From: DASSJF01 sp035934535
GTDB lineage: Bacteria > Sysuimicrobiota > Sysuimicrobiia > Sysuimicrobiales > Segetimicrobiaceae
Length of the DNA stretch: 64,000 bases
Assembly (NCBI GenBank): GCA_035934535.1
Contig: DASYXS010000097.1
Span: 7,605-71,604, forward strand
Direction: 5' to 3'
Part shown: piece after piece, positions 24,693-35,572 of the stretch
How positions within the stretch are numbered: position 1 is the stretch's first letter
How the letters are laid out: each line of letters opens with the position of its first letter
Notes under the pieces: model-generated
Told to the model about the DNA's origin: nothing
Databases searched by the model: none
The model's input: the letters and a program-made list of their open reading frames with translations, nothing else
Program-made: the position numbers and the translations under genes

Positions 24693-26263
24693 TATGGGGT
24701 GCCGCTGGGGGTCGCGCCTCGGCCGCCGCCGCCCTGGCCACCGCCCCCCTGACCGCCGCCTTGCCCGCCACCGGCGCCACCCTGGCCGGACCGGCGCGCG
24801 CCGCGCACGGCCGCAACGATCACCTGCTGGCCTTCCTGGAGTCCGGATCGAATCTCGACGTTCCGGCTGTCGGACACGCCGATGACCACGCGGACCGGCG
24901 CCGGCTGCTTGTTGCGCAGTACCCAGACCGTCACGGTCGATCCCGGAGCGCCCGCCACCGGCGCGTTGGCCGCGCCGCCCCCCGGGCCCCCGCCGCCGGG
25001 ACCCACGAACACCGCCCCGCCGAGCGGGCCGCCCGAAGGCGTGCTGCCGCCCGACGAAGTCGGCCGCGCGCCCTGCTGGAGGGGACGGAACAGGAGCGCC
25101 TGCAGCGGCACCGCGAGCACGTGGGTGCGTGTGGAGGTACTGATGACCACCTGCGCCGTCATGCCGGGGAAGAGCCGGCCTGAGTCATCGTGAACGGCCA
25201 CCACCGCATCGTACGTCACGACGTTGGAGACGATTGTCGGGTTCACGCGGACCTGCTGGACCGTGCCGTTGAAGGTCACGTTGGGGTAGGCGGTCACCGT
25301 GATCACCGCGGTCTCGCCCTGCCGCACGCTGCCGACGTCCGCCTCGTCGACCGAAGTATCGACCTGCATGTCCTTCAAGTTCGAGGCGATCGTAAAGAGC
25401 GTCGGCGTCGACAGGGACGCGGCCACGGTCTGGCCTACGCTGACGTTGCGGGCCATCACGATGCCGTCGACGGGGCTGGTGATGATCGTGCGAGAGAGGT
25501 TGTACTGCGCCTGTTGAAGCTGCGCCGACGCCGAGCTGACCTGATGCCCGGACGCGGCGGCCTGCGCGGCCGCGGTCTGCACGGCCTGCTGGGCGCTGCG
25601 GACCTGGGAGAGGTTCGAGGCCACCTGCGCCTGTGCCACGCCGATCGCGGCCTGCGCGGCGGCGTAGTCATCCTGGGCCGCCTGCGCCGCCGTCTGATCG
25701 GTGTCCATTTGGCTCTGCGCGATGTACCCCTGCGCGAGCAGCGACGAGTCCCGCTTCACCGTCGTCTGGGCGAGCGCGAGTTGGCTCCGCGCCTTCGTCG
25801 CGTTCGCCTGCGCGTTGCGGAGGTTGGCGAGCTGCTGTTGATAGTTGGCCTGCGCGGTGCGCACGGCGACTTGGGACTGCGCCAGGCCGCTCGCCGACGC
25901 GGCCGCGGTCGACTGGGCGGCCGCCAGCGAGGCGCTCTGCTGTTCCATCGCGGCCTGGAAGGACGTCGGATCGAGGGTCGCCAGCACCTGCCCCTTCTTG
26001 ACACGCGAGTTGTAGTCGGCGCCGAGTGTGGCGATGGTCCCGGACACCTGCGTGCCGACCTGGATCTGGTCCACCGGGTTCACGGTGCCGGTCTCGGTCA
26101 CGGTCGAGGAAATGTCCGTGTACTGGACGGGCCGCGTGATGTAGCGGACCCCGTTCCGCCGCTGTCCGAGACGCTGCACCGTCACGACGCCGCCCACGGC
26201 GAGCGCCGCGACCACGACCAGCGCGATCGTCCGCCGGACGGTGAACCATCCCAGGAATTTCAT
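24692..26263 (-). CDS. Efflux pump periplasmic adaptor (membrane fusion protein, MacA-like)
   Basis: Anchored periplasmic adaptor, 523 residues. N-terminal membrane anchor (about 13-30), a biotinyl-lipoyl half domain with VGTQVSGTIATLG, then a very long alpha-helical hairpin (about 80-260) rich in Ala, Gln and Ser with repeated AQ steps, and the second half DGIVMARNVSVGQ, followed by beta-barrel domains. A long hairpin of this kind reaches a TolC channel. The C-terminus is a Gly-rich tail (GGGQGGG repeats, last 40 residues) that is not typical and is likely disordered. ATG 26263 overlaps the TolC stop as ATGA. Confidence 0.93.
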   Translation of the reverse strand: MKFLGWFTVRRTIALVVVAALAVGGVVTVQRLGQRRNGVRYITRPVQYTDISSTVTETGTVNPVDQIQVGTQVSGTIATLGADYNSRVKKGQVLATLDPTSFQAAMEQQSASLAAAQSTAAASASGLAQSQVAVRTAQANYQQQLANLRNAQANATKARSQLALAQTTVKRDSSLLAQGYIAQSQMDTDQTAAQAAQDDYAAAQAAIGVAQAQVASNLSQVRSAQQAVQTAAAQAAASGHQVSSASAQLQQAQYNLSRTIITSPVDGIVMARNVSVGQTVAASLSTPTLFTIASNLKDMQVDTSVDEADVGSVRQGETAVITVTAYPNVTFNGTVQQVRVNPTIVSNVVTYDAVVAVHDDSGRLFPGMTAQVVISTSTRTHVLAVPLQALLFRPLQQGARPTSSGGSTPSGGPLGGAVFVGPGGGGPGGGAANAPVAGAPGSTVTVWVLRNKQPAPVRVVIGVSDSRNVEIRSGLQEGQQVIVAAVRGARRSGQGGAGGGQGGGQGGGGQGGGGRGATPSGTP

Positions 26264-27660
26264 GGAGTGCCTCCCCCGGCGCTTGCCGCGATGGGCGCGC
26301 CCTCCGCGTGCTGCAGCGTCGCCAGCGCGGATTCATACGTGTATTCCGCGGACGCGGCGGTGACGTCGGCCTGCGCCGCCGTCGTCTGCGCCTGGATGAC
26401 CGCGATGATCGTTCCGACTCCGGCGCGATACTGGCCCTGCGCCACGGCGAGCGCCTGGTCGGCCGCCGCCTTGGCGGCCTGCGTCGCCGTCACGTTCGCG
26501 GCCGCCTGGACCGCCGCGAGGTAGGCCTGGTACGCGTCCTGGCGAATCGCGAGAATCTGGGAGGCGAGCGACGCCTGCGCGCTCTTCAGGGTCGCCTGCG
26601 CGCTCGCGATCTCCGCGTGGCCCCGGCCGGCGTCGAAGAGCGGCAGGCTGATCGTGCCGGTCAGACCGTACGACGAGGTGTTGTTGAGCGCCGGCGCGGT
26701 GCTGTACGGCGTGTAGCCCGCGCCGAGCCCGATGTTGACTTGGGGACCGGCGTTCACGTACGCGGTGTCGAGTCCGGCCTGGGCGGACTGCACCGCCGCG
26801 TTCGCCTTCGCGATCTCCGGCCGGTTCGCGAGCGCCGCGGCGATGACCTGATCCGACGGCACGGCCACTTGGGGCGCCGGCGCCGCGGGGCTCGACACCT
26901 CGAGCGGCGTCGTGGTGTCGATGCCCATCGTGCTGGCCAGGTTGGCCTTGGCGGTCAGGATCTGCGCGTCCGCGTTGAGCGCCGCGACCTGTGCCTGGGC
27001 GACCTGCGCCTGGGCCTGAATCACGTCGGCCTGCGGCGCCACGCCGGCGCGCACCTGTGCTTCGACCAGCGCCAGCTGCGCCTGCTGCTGCGCCAGCACC
27101 TGCCGGTTCGCGGCCGCGACCCCCTCATTGCCGAGGACCGTGAAAAACTGCGTGGCCGCCTGGAGGGCGAGGTCCTGCTGCGTCTGGCGCAGGGCCGCCT
27201 CGGCCGACGCGACGCCGGCCTGCGCCGATTCGACGAGCGCCTTGGTGCGGCCGTTGTCGAACACCGTGACGGTGCCGGCGACCGTGGCGGTCCCGGTCGC
27301 GGTCGGGCTTCCGAGCGGCGCCGACGCGAAGTTGGCGTTCGATGAGTTGGTCGTGCCGAGCGCGCCATTCCCGTTGAGCGAGACGGTCGGCGCGTAGCCC
27401 GCCCGCGCCAGGAGCAGGCTCTGCTGCGCAGCCTCGAGCGTCTGCTGCGAGGCCGTCACCTGCGGGTTATGAGTCAGCGCCGTCTGCACGGCCTGCGCCA
27501 GGGTGAACGTCTGGACCGTTGCCCCCGGCTGCCCGGTCGACGGCGCGGGCGCCGGCGGAGCCTGCGCGAACGCCGCGTCGGGCCGAGGCGCCACAAACGT
27601 CGCCGCGCTCAACGACAGCGCGACGACGATCACGGCGACCTGACGGACCAGTCCGCTCAT
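26260..27660 (-). CDS. TolC family outer-membrane efflux protein
   Basis: Outer-membrane channel protein, 466 residues with a signal peptide (MSGLVRQVAVIVVALSLSAA; cleavage near AFAQA). Two repeats of long helices with TolC-type Ala/Gln heptads, each beginning with a LxxAVQTALTHNPQV or ANRPEIAKANAAVQSA segment. This is the main argument that the organism has an outer membrane. ATG 27660 overlaps the histidine kinase stop by 4 bp. The hydrophilic, Ala-rich helices could confuse a search, but the order with adaptor and ABC components supports the call. Confidence 0.92.
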   Translation of the reverse strand: MSGLVRQVAVIVVALSLSAATFVAPRPDAAFAQAPPAPAPSTGQPGATVQTFTLAQAVQTALTHNPQVTASQQTLEAAQQSLLLARAGYAPTVSLNGNGALGTTNSSNANFASAPLGSPTATGTATVAGTVTVFDNGRTKALVESAQAGVASAEAALRQTQQDLALQAATQFFTVLGNEGVAAANRQVLAQQQAQLALVEAQVRAGVAPQADVIQAQAQVAQAQVAALNADAQILTAKANLASTMGIDTTTPLEVSSPAAPAPQVAVPSDQVIAAALANRPEIAKANAAVQSAQAGLDTAYVNAGPQVNIGLGAGYTPYSTAPALNNTSSYGLTGTISLPLFDAGRGHAEIASAQATLKSAQASLASQILAIRQDAYQAYLAAVQAAANVTATQAAKAAADQALAVAQGQYRAGVGTIIAVIQAQTTAAQADVTAASAEYTYESALATLQHAEGAPIAASAGGGTP

Positions 27661-28832
27661 ACCATCGCCTCCTGAACCTTCGCGGCGTCCTGCCGCCGGG
27701 GGAACGTGACCGTGAACGTGCTGCCCCGGCCGGCGGCGCTCTCGACGGCTACGCGGCCGCCGTGCGCCTCGACGAGCGACTTGACGATGGCGAGCCCGAG
27801 TCCGGTCCCGCCGCTGCTCCGCGCGCGGGACTGGTCCGCGCGGTAGAAGTGCCGGAAGATGTGCGGCAGGTCCGCCGCGTCGATCCCGACGCCCGTATCC
27901 GAGACGGCCAGCCGCACCCCGTCCGCGTCGTCCGCGGCCATCGTCACGTGAACGGTGCCGCCCGCCGGCGTGAACCGCACGGCGTTCTCGACGAGGTTCT
28001 GCACGATCTGGCGGAGGCGGTCCGGGTCCGCGTCGATCCGCGGCAGCCCGCGGGGGACGTCGACGCGCAGCACGACGCCGCGCTCCTCCGCGAGCGGCGC
28101 CAGGGCTTCGAGCGTCTCCCGCACGACGGGCCCGGCGTCGATCGCCTGGAAGTTGAGCCGCAGCTGCCCCGCCTGCGCCAGCGAGAGATCGCGCAGGTCG
28201 GTGATTAGGCGCGCGAGCAGCAGCGACTGGCTGTGCAGCGTGGCGATCCGCTCCGGCGTCGCTTCCAGCACCCGGTCCAGCATGCCTTCGAGGGTGCCCT
28301 GAATCACCGAGAGCGGCGTGCGCAGCTCGTGCGCCACCCCGGCGAACAGCCGGCGCCGCTGTTCCTCGTCGGCCGCGAGCCGCTCCGTCATTCTATTGAA
28401 GGCGCGCGCCAATTCCGTGATCTCGTCCTGTCCCCGGACGGGCACCGGCGGCGGCGTTCCGCCGCGGGCGATCACCCGCGCGGCGGCCGTCAGGTCGGCG
28501 ACCGGGCGCACCATCCGGTGCGCGAGCCCGAGCGCCAGCAGCACCCCGAGCAGGGCCGCGACTCCGGTCCCCGCCCAGATGCCGTCGCGAATGCGGCTTT
28601 GGAACAGCAGTTCGCGCGCCCCGAGCGGAGGACGCCGCTGCTCCCGCGGCTCGGGCGGCTGTTGGGGCGCGAGCCGTCCGCCGGGCGCGGTGACCGCGGG
28701 GATTTCGCGCCGCTCGACGTACTGCCGGAACGTCCGCCGGGCCTGGTAGCTGGCGAACGTCGCCGAGAACACGGTCGTCAGCACGGCGATCCCGATGAAC
28801 GCGACGCTGAGTCGCGTTCTCAGGCTACGCAT
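27657..28832 (-). CDS. Sensor histidine kinase
   Basis: Membrane sensor kinase, 391 residues. Two helices (about 8-28 and 84-104) frame a short, proline-rich periplasmic loop of 55 residues; HAMP domain about 105-157; HisKA with the phosphorylated H168 in GVAHELRTPLSV; ATPase domain with N box QNLVENAVRFTPAGG, G1 DTGVGID and G2 GGTGLGLAIV. With the next gene it forms an EnvZ/OmpR-type pair. The short sensor loop suggests it reads envelope stress rather than a ligand (inference). Start overlaps the response-regulator stop by 8 bp. Confidence 0.95.
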   Translation of the reverse strand: MRSLRTRLSVAFIGIAVLTTVFSATFASYQARRTFRQYVERREIPAVTAPGGRLAPQQPPEPREQRRPPLGARELLFQSRIRDGIWAGTGVAALLGVLLALGLAHRMVRPVADLTAAARVIARGGTPPPVPVRGQDEITELARAFNRMTERLAADEEQRRRLFAGVAHELRTPLSVIQGTLEGMLDRVLEATPERIATLHSQSLLLARLITDLRDLSLAQAGQLRLNFQAIDAGPVVRETLEALAPLAEERGVVLRVDVPRGLPRIDADPDRLRQIVQNLVENAVRFTPAGGTVHVTMAADDADGVRLAVSDTGVGIDAADLPHIFRHFYRADQSRARSSGGTGLGLAIVKSLVEAHGGRVAVESAAGRGSTFTVTFPRRQDAAKVQEAMV

Positions 28833-29568
28833 GCGCGGCCTGCTGGCGCCGATCGTCCTCCGGACGCTGGAACTTGTAGCCGACCCCGTACACGGTGAGG
28901 ATAAACCGCGGGTTGCGCGGGTCGTGCTCGATCTTGCTTCGGAGGTTCTTGATGTGCGCGTCCACCGTGCGCTCGTAGCCCTCGAAGGCGTGGCCGTGCA
29001 CGCGGTCGATCAGCTGCATGCGCGTGAACACCTGGTTCGGATGGCTCGCCAGCGTCTCGAGCATTCGGAACTCGGTGGGCGTGAGGTCGACCGGCCGTCC
29101 GGCCAGGGTGACCTGATGGCCGCGCAGATCGATGATCATCTCCCCGAGGCGGAGGACCTCGGGGGTCTCCTGGCTGCCCCTTCGAAGCACGGCGCGCACG
29201 CGCGCCACGACCTCGCGGGGACTGAACGGCTTGGTGATGTAGTCGTCGGCGCCCAGTTCCAGGCCGAGCAGTTTGTCCGACTCTTCGTCCCGCGCCGTCA
29301 GCATGATGATCGGTGTGCGGGCGCGCTCGCGGATCCGCCGGCAGACCTCGCGGCCGTCGAGCTTCGGCAGCATGAGGTCCAGGATCACGATGTCCGGGCG
29401 CACGCGCTCGTGCTCTTTGAGCGCGGCCTCCCCGTCGGCGGCCACCGCCACGCCGAAGCCCTCGCGCTCAAGGTAGGTCCGCAGGAGCTCGACGATCTGC
29501 GGCTCGTCATCGACGACCAGCACGGTCGGCACGGCCTTCAGTCCCCTCGCATTGGCGGCGGCGCTCAT
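28825..29568 (-). CDS. OmpR/PhoB family response regulator
   Basis: DNA-binding response regulator, 247 residues. Receiver domain about 14-130 with phosphoacceptor D64 (ILDLMLP), acid pocket DDE (20-22), and the conserved Lys of YITKPF; C-terminal winged-helix domain with TPTEFRMLETL and the recognition segment RTVDAHIKNLRSKI. The real start is ATG 29568, overlapping the SHOCT-protein stop as ATGA, although the frame is open to 29979. It most likely controls its own efflux operon. Confidence 0.95.
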   Translation of the reverse strand: MSAAANARGLKAVPTVLVVDDEPQIVELLRTYLEREGFGVAVAADGEAALKEHERVRPDIVILDLMLPKLDGREVCRRIRERARTPIIMLTARDEESDKLLGLELGADDYITKPFSPREVVARVRAVLRRGSQETPEVLRLGEMIIDLRGHQVTLAGRPVDLTPTEFRMLETLASHPNQVFTRMQLIDRVHGHAFEGYERTVDAHIKNLRSKIEHDPRNPRFILTVYGVGYKFQRPEDDRRQQAAHA

Positions 29569-30095
29569 GACAGGGCCGCCAGCCGCTTCCGATATTCTTC
29601 CTCGTTGATCTCGCCGCGCGCAAACCGCTCCCGGACGACCTGGACGGCGCCGTCCGGACGGCCCCACAGCGACCGGAGCGTGATGACCTTCCACGCGATC
29701 ACGAGGAGCGCAGTCACGAGCAGGAATCTCAAGAGGGCCCCGAGCGCGAACACGCCCGCGGCGATGCCGGGGCGCCGGCCGAATCCGCGCCCGCCGCGAT
29801 ACATCCGTCCGGGACCAAATCCCGGACCGTAACCGGGACCAAACCGGGGCCCGTACCCCGGCATGCCGGGCCCGTAGCCCGGGGTCCCGGGGTTCCCAGG
29901 GGGCCCCGGCGCCGGGGACCCCTGGGCGCCCACCTGGGTGGCCTGCTGGGCCAGTGCGGTCCGACCAGCGGCCGGCCACGATGAAACTAAAGCCGGAGTA
30001 GTTGATATACCGGGCACGGCCCCGCCGCCAAGTACGCCGACGAGCGCCACAACGCCTGCCACCGCCACGAGCGCCGCGAACCGCCGGTTTCGCAT
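29565..30095 (-). CDS. Secreted or membrane SHOCT-domain protein with Gly/Pro-rich linker
   Basis: 176 residues: signal peptide or N-terminal helix (about 7-30); low-complexity region 57-105 with repeated PGYGP/FGPG units; one helix (about 115-135); and a C-terminal SHOCT motif RERFARGEINEEEYRKRL (about 152-170). SHOCT tails are common on proteins that oligomerise with stress-responsive membrane complexes; the exact role is unknown. It is the first gene of the operon that encodes the two-component system and efflux pump, so it may be a periplasmic modulator of the kinase (inference). RBS GGGAGG 6 bp before the ATG. Confidence 0.85.
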   Translation of the reverse strand: MRNRRFAALVAVAGVVALVGVLGGGAVPGISTTPALVSSWPAAGRTALAQQATQVGAQGSPAPGPPGNPGTPGYGPGMPGYGPRFGPGYGPGFGPGRMYRGGRGFGRRPGIAAGVFALGALLRFLLVTALLVIAWKVITLRSLWGRPDGAVQVVRERFARGEINEEEYRKRLAALS

Positions 30096-30173
30096 CTGCT
30101 GCCTCCCTGGTATTCCCTCTATTGAATGGTCAACTTAGCGAATCTGACGTTCTCACTGTAGCCGGGCCGGATA

Positions 30174-30208
30174 TGTGAATTGTGAAGGTCCCATAGAATG
30201 ATTGTGAA
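30174..30208. repeat. Triple TGTGAA direct repeat in divergent promoter region
   Basis: TGTGAA occurs at 30174, 30181 and 30203 between the divergent efflux and hydantoinase operons, in an unusually AT-rich patch. Spacing is 7 and 22 bp. It could be an operator for the operon's own response regulator; this is conjecture. Confidence 0.25.
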
Positions 30209-30281
30209 CCCTGTCCCGGCCGGTCCCGGGCGGCGGCCCTCCCCGGGGGACCGCCCGGCGGCCGCAGCGAACTGTGGGGGC

Positions 30282-31981
30282 GTGTCGGAAGCCGCCCACC
30301 GCGCCCCGGACCGCATCACCGTCTCCGTCGTCCAGCACCGGCTCACGGCCATCGTCGCCGAGATGGGCGAGGCGATGCTGCGGACCGCGTACTCCCAGAT
30401 CCTCAACTCCAGCCGCGACTTCTCGACGGCCCTCTGCGACGCCGAGGGCCGGCTCCTTGCACAGGCGGAGCACGTGCCGATTCACGTCGGCGCCCTGCCC
30501 TGGTCGGTCCGGTCGGTACTCGAGTTCTTCCGCGGCCGGATTCGCGCCGGCGACCTCTACCTCGTGAACGACCCGTACCACGGCGGAAGCCACCTGCCCG
30601 ATCTGACCGTCGTCCTGCCCGTCTTCGCGGACGGGCGGCTCGTCTGCTGGGCGATCAACCGCGCCCACCAAAGCGACATCGGCGGCGCGACACACGGCAG
30701 CTATAACGCGGCGGCCACCGAGATCTGGCAGGAAGGCCTGCGGGTCCCCCCGCTCAAGCTGTACGACGCCGGTGTCGAGCGGGACGACGTGCTCGCGATG
30801 GTGGCGACGAACGTCCGCCACTCGCGCGATTTCCTCGGGGACCTCCGCGCGTCGATGGGCTCCGCGCGGCTCGGCGAGCGGCGTCTCCTGCGCCTGGCCG
30901 AAGAGTACGGCACCGAGATGCTGCTCGACGCGGTGCGTGAGGTCCTCGACGGCACGGAGCGGCGGACGCGCGCGTGCATCCGGCCCTGGCGCGACGGCGT
31001 CTACCGGGGCGAGGCCGTCCTCGACGACGACGGCCACGGCGCGACCGACATCGCGGTGCGCGCGACCGTGACGAAGCGCGGCGACGCGCTCACGGTTGAT
31101 CTGCGGCGCAGCCACCCCCAGGTCACGGGCTTCGTCAATTCCTCGCTGCCCAACACGATGTCCGCGGTGCACATGGCGGTCGCGTACCTGCTCGACGCGG
31201 ACATCCCGAAGAACGACGGGGCCTTCCGGCCGGTCACCGTGCTGACGGCGGAAGGCACGATCGTCCACCCGCGTCCGCCCGCGCCGGTCACGCTCTGCAC
31301 CAACCACTGCGGTCAGGAGATCGCCGAGTCGGTGCTCAAGGCGCTCGCGCCGGCCTGCCCGGACCGCGCCGTCGCCGGATGGGGCCGGCGATTCCGTATC
31401 GCGATTCGCGGCACGGACCCGCGCAGCGGGCGCCCCTTTATCTGGCACATGTTTCACGCGCGCCCCGGCGGAGGCGCGTCGGCGGCGGGGGACGGCTGGG
31501 CCACCGCGGGCGAAGGCCAGGCCGCCGGCGGCCTCAAGTTCGGCAGCGTCGAGGTCACCGAAGTCCGGTTTCCCCTGTTCATGGAACGGCACGAGTTCCG
31601 CGCGGACTCGGCCGGCGACGGACGGTTTCGCGGCGGGGTGGGCGCGCATCTCGTCATGCGCGCCGAGATCGAGGAACCCGCCGTGGCCAACACCGCGGGC
31701 GACGGCGTCCGGCACGCGCCCTACGGGCTGCTCGGCGGCCGGGACGGCGCCGTGCACCGGTACCGGCTGGTCTCGCGCGGCCGGACCCGCATTCTGCGCA
31801 CGAAGGAAGTCGGCATTCCCGTCCGGCCCCACGACGTGTTTCTGATCGACTCGTCGGGCGGGGGCGGCTACGGTCCGCCCGCGAAACGCGATCCCGATGC
31901 CCGGGCCGCCGATCGCGAGAACGGTTTCGTGACGTCGCGCGCGCCCGGGCCGCGCCGGAGACGCCCGGTGAAGGGGCGGCG

Positions 31982-31985
<4 letters not shown>
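30282..31985 (+). CDS. Hydantoinase/oxoprolinase B family subunit
   Basis: Large subunit B (HyuB-like), 567 residues, of an ATP-dependent hydantoinase / 5-oxoprolinase / acetophenone-carboxylase-type enzyme that opens cyclic amides or carboxylates ketones. Family constants are the opening RITVSVVQHRLTAIVAEMG, VNDPYHGGSHLPDLT, and FVNSSLPNTMS; the tail ends GGGGYGPPAKRD. The frame is also open from ATG 30198 with a GAAGG, but GTG 30282, preceded by GGGGG, matches the usual start of the family better. It overlaps hyuA as GTGA. The exact substrate is unknown. Confidence 0.93.
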
Positions 31986-34149
<2,164 letters not shown>

Positions 34150-34153
<4 letters not shown>

Positions 34154-35016
34154 CCCGTTTCCACCTTCGCCTTCGCAATCGCGGCGATCTTGTCGATGAA
34201 CACCGTCTGGCTGTCGTCCTCTGGGACGTAGCCGAGCTTGTCGCGCGCGTTCGCGATGCTCCAGAACCGGTGGGTGTTCCCGCTGATCCCGTAGACGATC
34301 AGGAACGGCACCCCGTGCTCGTCGGCGATGTGCTCGGTCTCGACCATGCGGATCGCCTGCTGCACCTGGTCGCGCCGGGAGAGATAGGCGCCGAGCGCGC
34401 GGTGCATCGTCGCGAGGTCGCCCGGGCCGACGTGGTCGATGTCGGTCTCGCGCGGGCCGCCGATGCGCCACTGCACGACCTCGAGGTGCCGGTCGTCCAC
34501 CCGGCCGGTCGCGAAGACGAACCCCAGGAGCTCGTACGCGGCCTTGGCCCAGCCGTAGAAATTGTCGGACCGCGGCGGCATCTCCGGGGTCACCATCTCC
34601 ATGCGGTGCTTCCAGATCAGCCGCTCGTAGTAGTCCGCCGCGTGGTTGGAGCTCGCGACGACGACCCGGCGCACGCCCTCTTCCAGCGCCGTCCGGTAGA
34701 CGTTGTAGGCGAGGGCGATATTCTGGTGCTCGGCCCAGAACTTCGCATCGCTGGTGTTGTGCCACGCATCGGGGAGGCCGGCGGCGCGGACGAAACCGCA
34801 GTGGATCACGGCGTCGGCGCCACGGAAGTGCGCGCGGTACCCGTCGCGATCGGGTTTGGTCAGGTCACAAACGACGATCCCGGGAACGGATCTGCCGTCC
34901 CGCGTCGTCGACGAGACGTCGAGCGGCACAAGGTCCCACCGCTCCGCCAGCTCCGGCAGCATCCGCTGCGCGATGTAACCCGCGGCCCCGATCAACACCA
35001 CCCGGCGCTTCGCCAT
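34150..35016 (-). CDS. NAD-dependent epimerase/dehydratase family, uronate-dehydrogenase-like
   Basis: Extended SDR, 288 residues: LIGAAGYIAQRM (cofactor loop, last Gly changed to Ala), VVASSNHAADYY, and the active-site YxxxK in NFYGWAKAAYE. The ASSNH-x3-YY stretch resembles uronate dehydrogenases, which oxidise D-galacturonate or D-glucuronate to the aldarolactone; that would feed the glucarate-dehydratase-like enzyme at 40150 (inference, moderate). A lactone-forming dehydrogenase is only one option; UDP-sugar epimerases share the fold. Start ATG 35016 with AAGGAG 8 bp ahead. Convergent with hyuA: the two TAG stops share a CTAG palindrome. Confidence 0.8.
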
Positions 35017-35104
35017 GCGAACAGCTCCTTCGTGAGAGGATGCATTGCGGTGGACGCGGCACATTCTTCTCGGCCGCGCGGGCCGAACTCCTCGGGTGCC
35101 CGTT

Positions 35105-35134
35105 CGCGATCATCCCGAGTGCGCGAGGATCGCG
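35105..35134. promoter_or_regulatory. Inverted repeat in leader region of the tiny peptide genes
   Basis: CGCGATC (35105-35111) and GATCGCG (35128-35134), 16-bp spacer, lie between the epimerase start and the first peptide gene. They might be a protein-binding operator or hairpin. A TTGGCG element at 35144-35149 lies nearby, but no clear -10 box is visible. The rest of 35017-35207 contains no gene I can support. Confidence 0.3.
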
Positions 35135-35213
35135 ATTCTATGGTTGGCGCGGCGCGGAACAGGGAAAATAGACGTTGACCTCCAGTAGCAGCTCCACGAG
35201 GAGGTGGATGAGT

Positions 35214-35291
35214 ATGCCGCTGTGGCTCGTTGCGTTCTTGTCCGGCGTTGCGTTTACCGTCGTCGTCACTTCGGTGGCCGGCGGCAAGTAG
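35214..35291 (+). CDS. Tiny single-span membrane peptide, copy 1
   Basis: A 25-residue peptide, too short for most gene finders, of the form MPLWLVAFLSGVAF... ending AGGK: one membrane span of about 19 residues flanked by a Trp near the N-terminus and a basic C-terminus. AGGAGG lies 9 bp before ATG 35214; an in-frame ATG at 35208 is only 3 bp from it and less likely. It shares the pattern MPxWLVxxLxGxxxTxxV and the final GGK with copy 2, which argues that both are translated. No homology to a known family is recognised; a toxin, regulator or transporter accessory peptide would all fit. Confidence 0.65.
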   Translation: MPLWLVAFLSGVAFTVVVTSVAGGK

Positions 35292-35326
35292 CACGTAGCG
35301 GGCAAACCGAATAGCACGCCAACGGT

Positions 35327-35355
35327 GAGGGGCCGGGGCGCATGCTCGGCCCCTC
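35327..35355 (+). terminator. Hairpin after tiny peptide gene 1
   Basis: GAGGGGCCG (35327-35335) pairs with CGGCCCCTC (35347-35355) around an 11-nt loop, 36 bp past the peptide 1 stop. No T-run follows, so read-through to copy 2 is possible. Confidence 0.55.
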
Positions 35356-35357
35356 GC

Positions 35358-35383
35358 GCTTATGCGGACGTTTGCGCATAGGC
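35358..35383 (+). promoter_or_regulatory. Second hairpin between the two tiny peptide genes
   Basis: GCTTATGCG (35358-35366) pairs with CGCATAGGC (35375-35383), one G-U pair, 8-nt loop. Following directly after the first hairpin it could be part of a processing or attenuation structure before copy 2. Confidence 0.4.
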
Positions 35384-35434
35384 GAGCGGGGAAGAACAGT
35401 TCTGAGCCCGCCACTCTATAGGAGGTGAGCCGCA

Positions 35435-35509
35435 ATGCCAGAATGGCTCGTTTGGGTGCTGGCCGGCATCGTCGTTACCGCCGCGGTCATTAACTCGGGC
35501 GGTAAGTAG
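35435..35509 (+). CDS. Tiny single-span membrane peptide, copy 2
   Basis: A 24-residue peptide of the form MPEWLVWVLAGIVV... ending SGGK, with one membrane span and two Trp at the N-terminal interface. GGAGG lies 9 bp before ATG 35435, an ideal ribosome-binding site. It aligns with copy 1 over nearly its whole length, with identical MP, WLV, Gly, Thr, Val and GGK positions, and it is followed 23 bp later by a strong intrinsic terminator. The two genes lie alone on the plus strand between minus-strand genes. Function unknown; see findings. Confidence 0.7.
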   Translation: MPEWLVWVLAGIVVTAAVINSGGK

Positions 35510-35532
35510 CCGGATATAACAGCCTGTACGGA

Positions 35533-35570
35533 GGGGAGCCAGGTCACAACGACTGGCTCCTCGTCTTTTT
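35533..35570. terminator. Intrinsic terminator with T-run after tiny peptide gene 2
   Basis: GGAGCCAG (35535-35542) pairs with CTGGCTCC (35553-35560), the stem extending by a G-U and a G-C pair, and TCGTCTTTTT follows with a five-T run. It is 3 bp from the stop of the minus-strand SDR gene, so it may end that transcript too. The best terminator in the window. Confidence 0.85.
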
Positions 35571-35572
35571 GG

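Noticed and set aside
35144..35180. A promoter for the first tiny peptide gene (TTGGCG or TTGACC)
   Set aside because: No convincing -10 box at 16-18 bp from either element; kept only as a remark.
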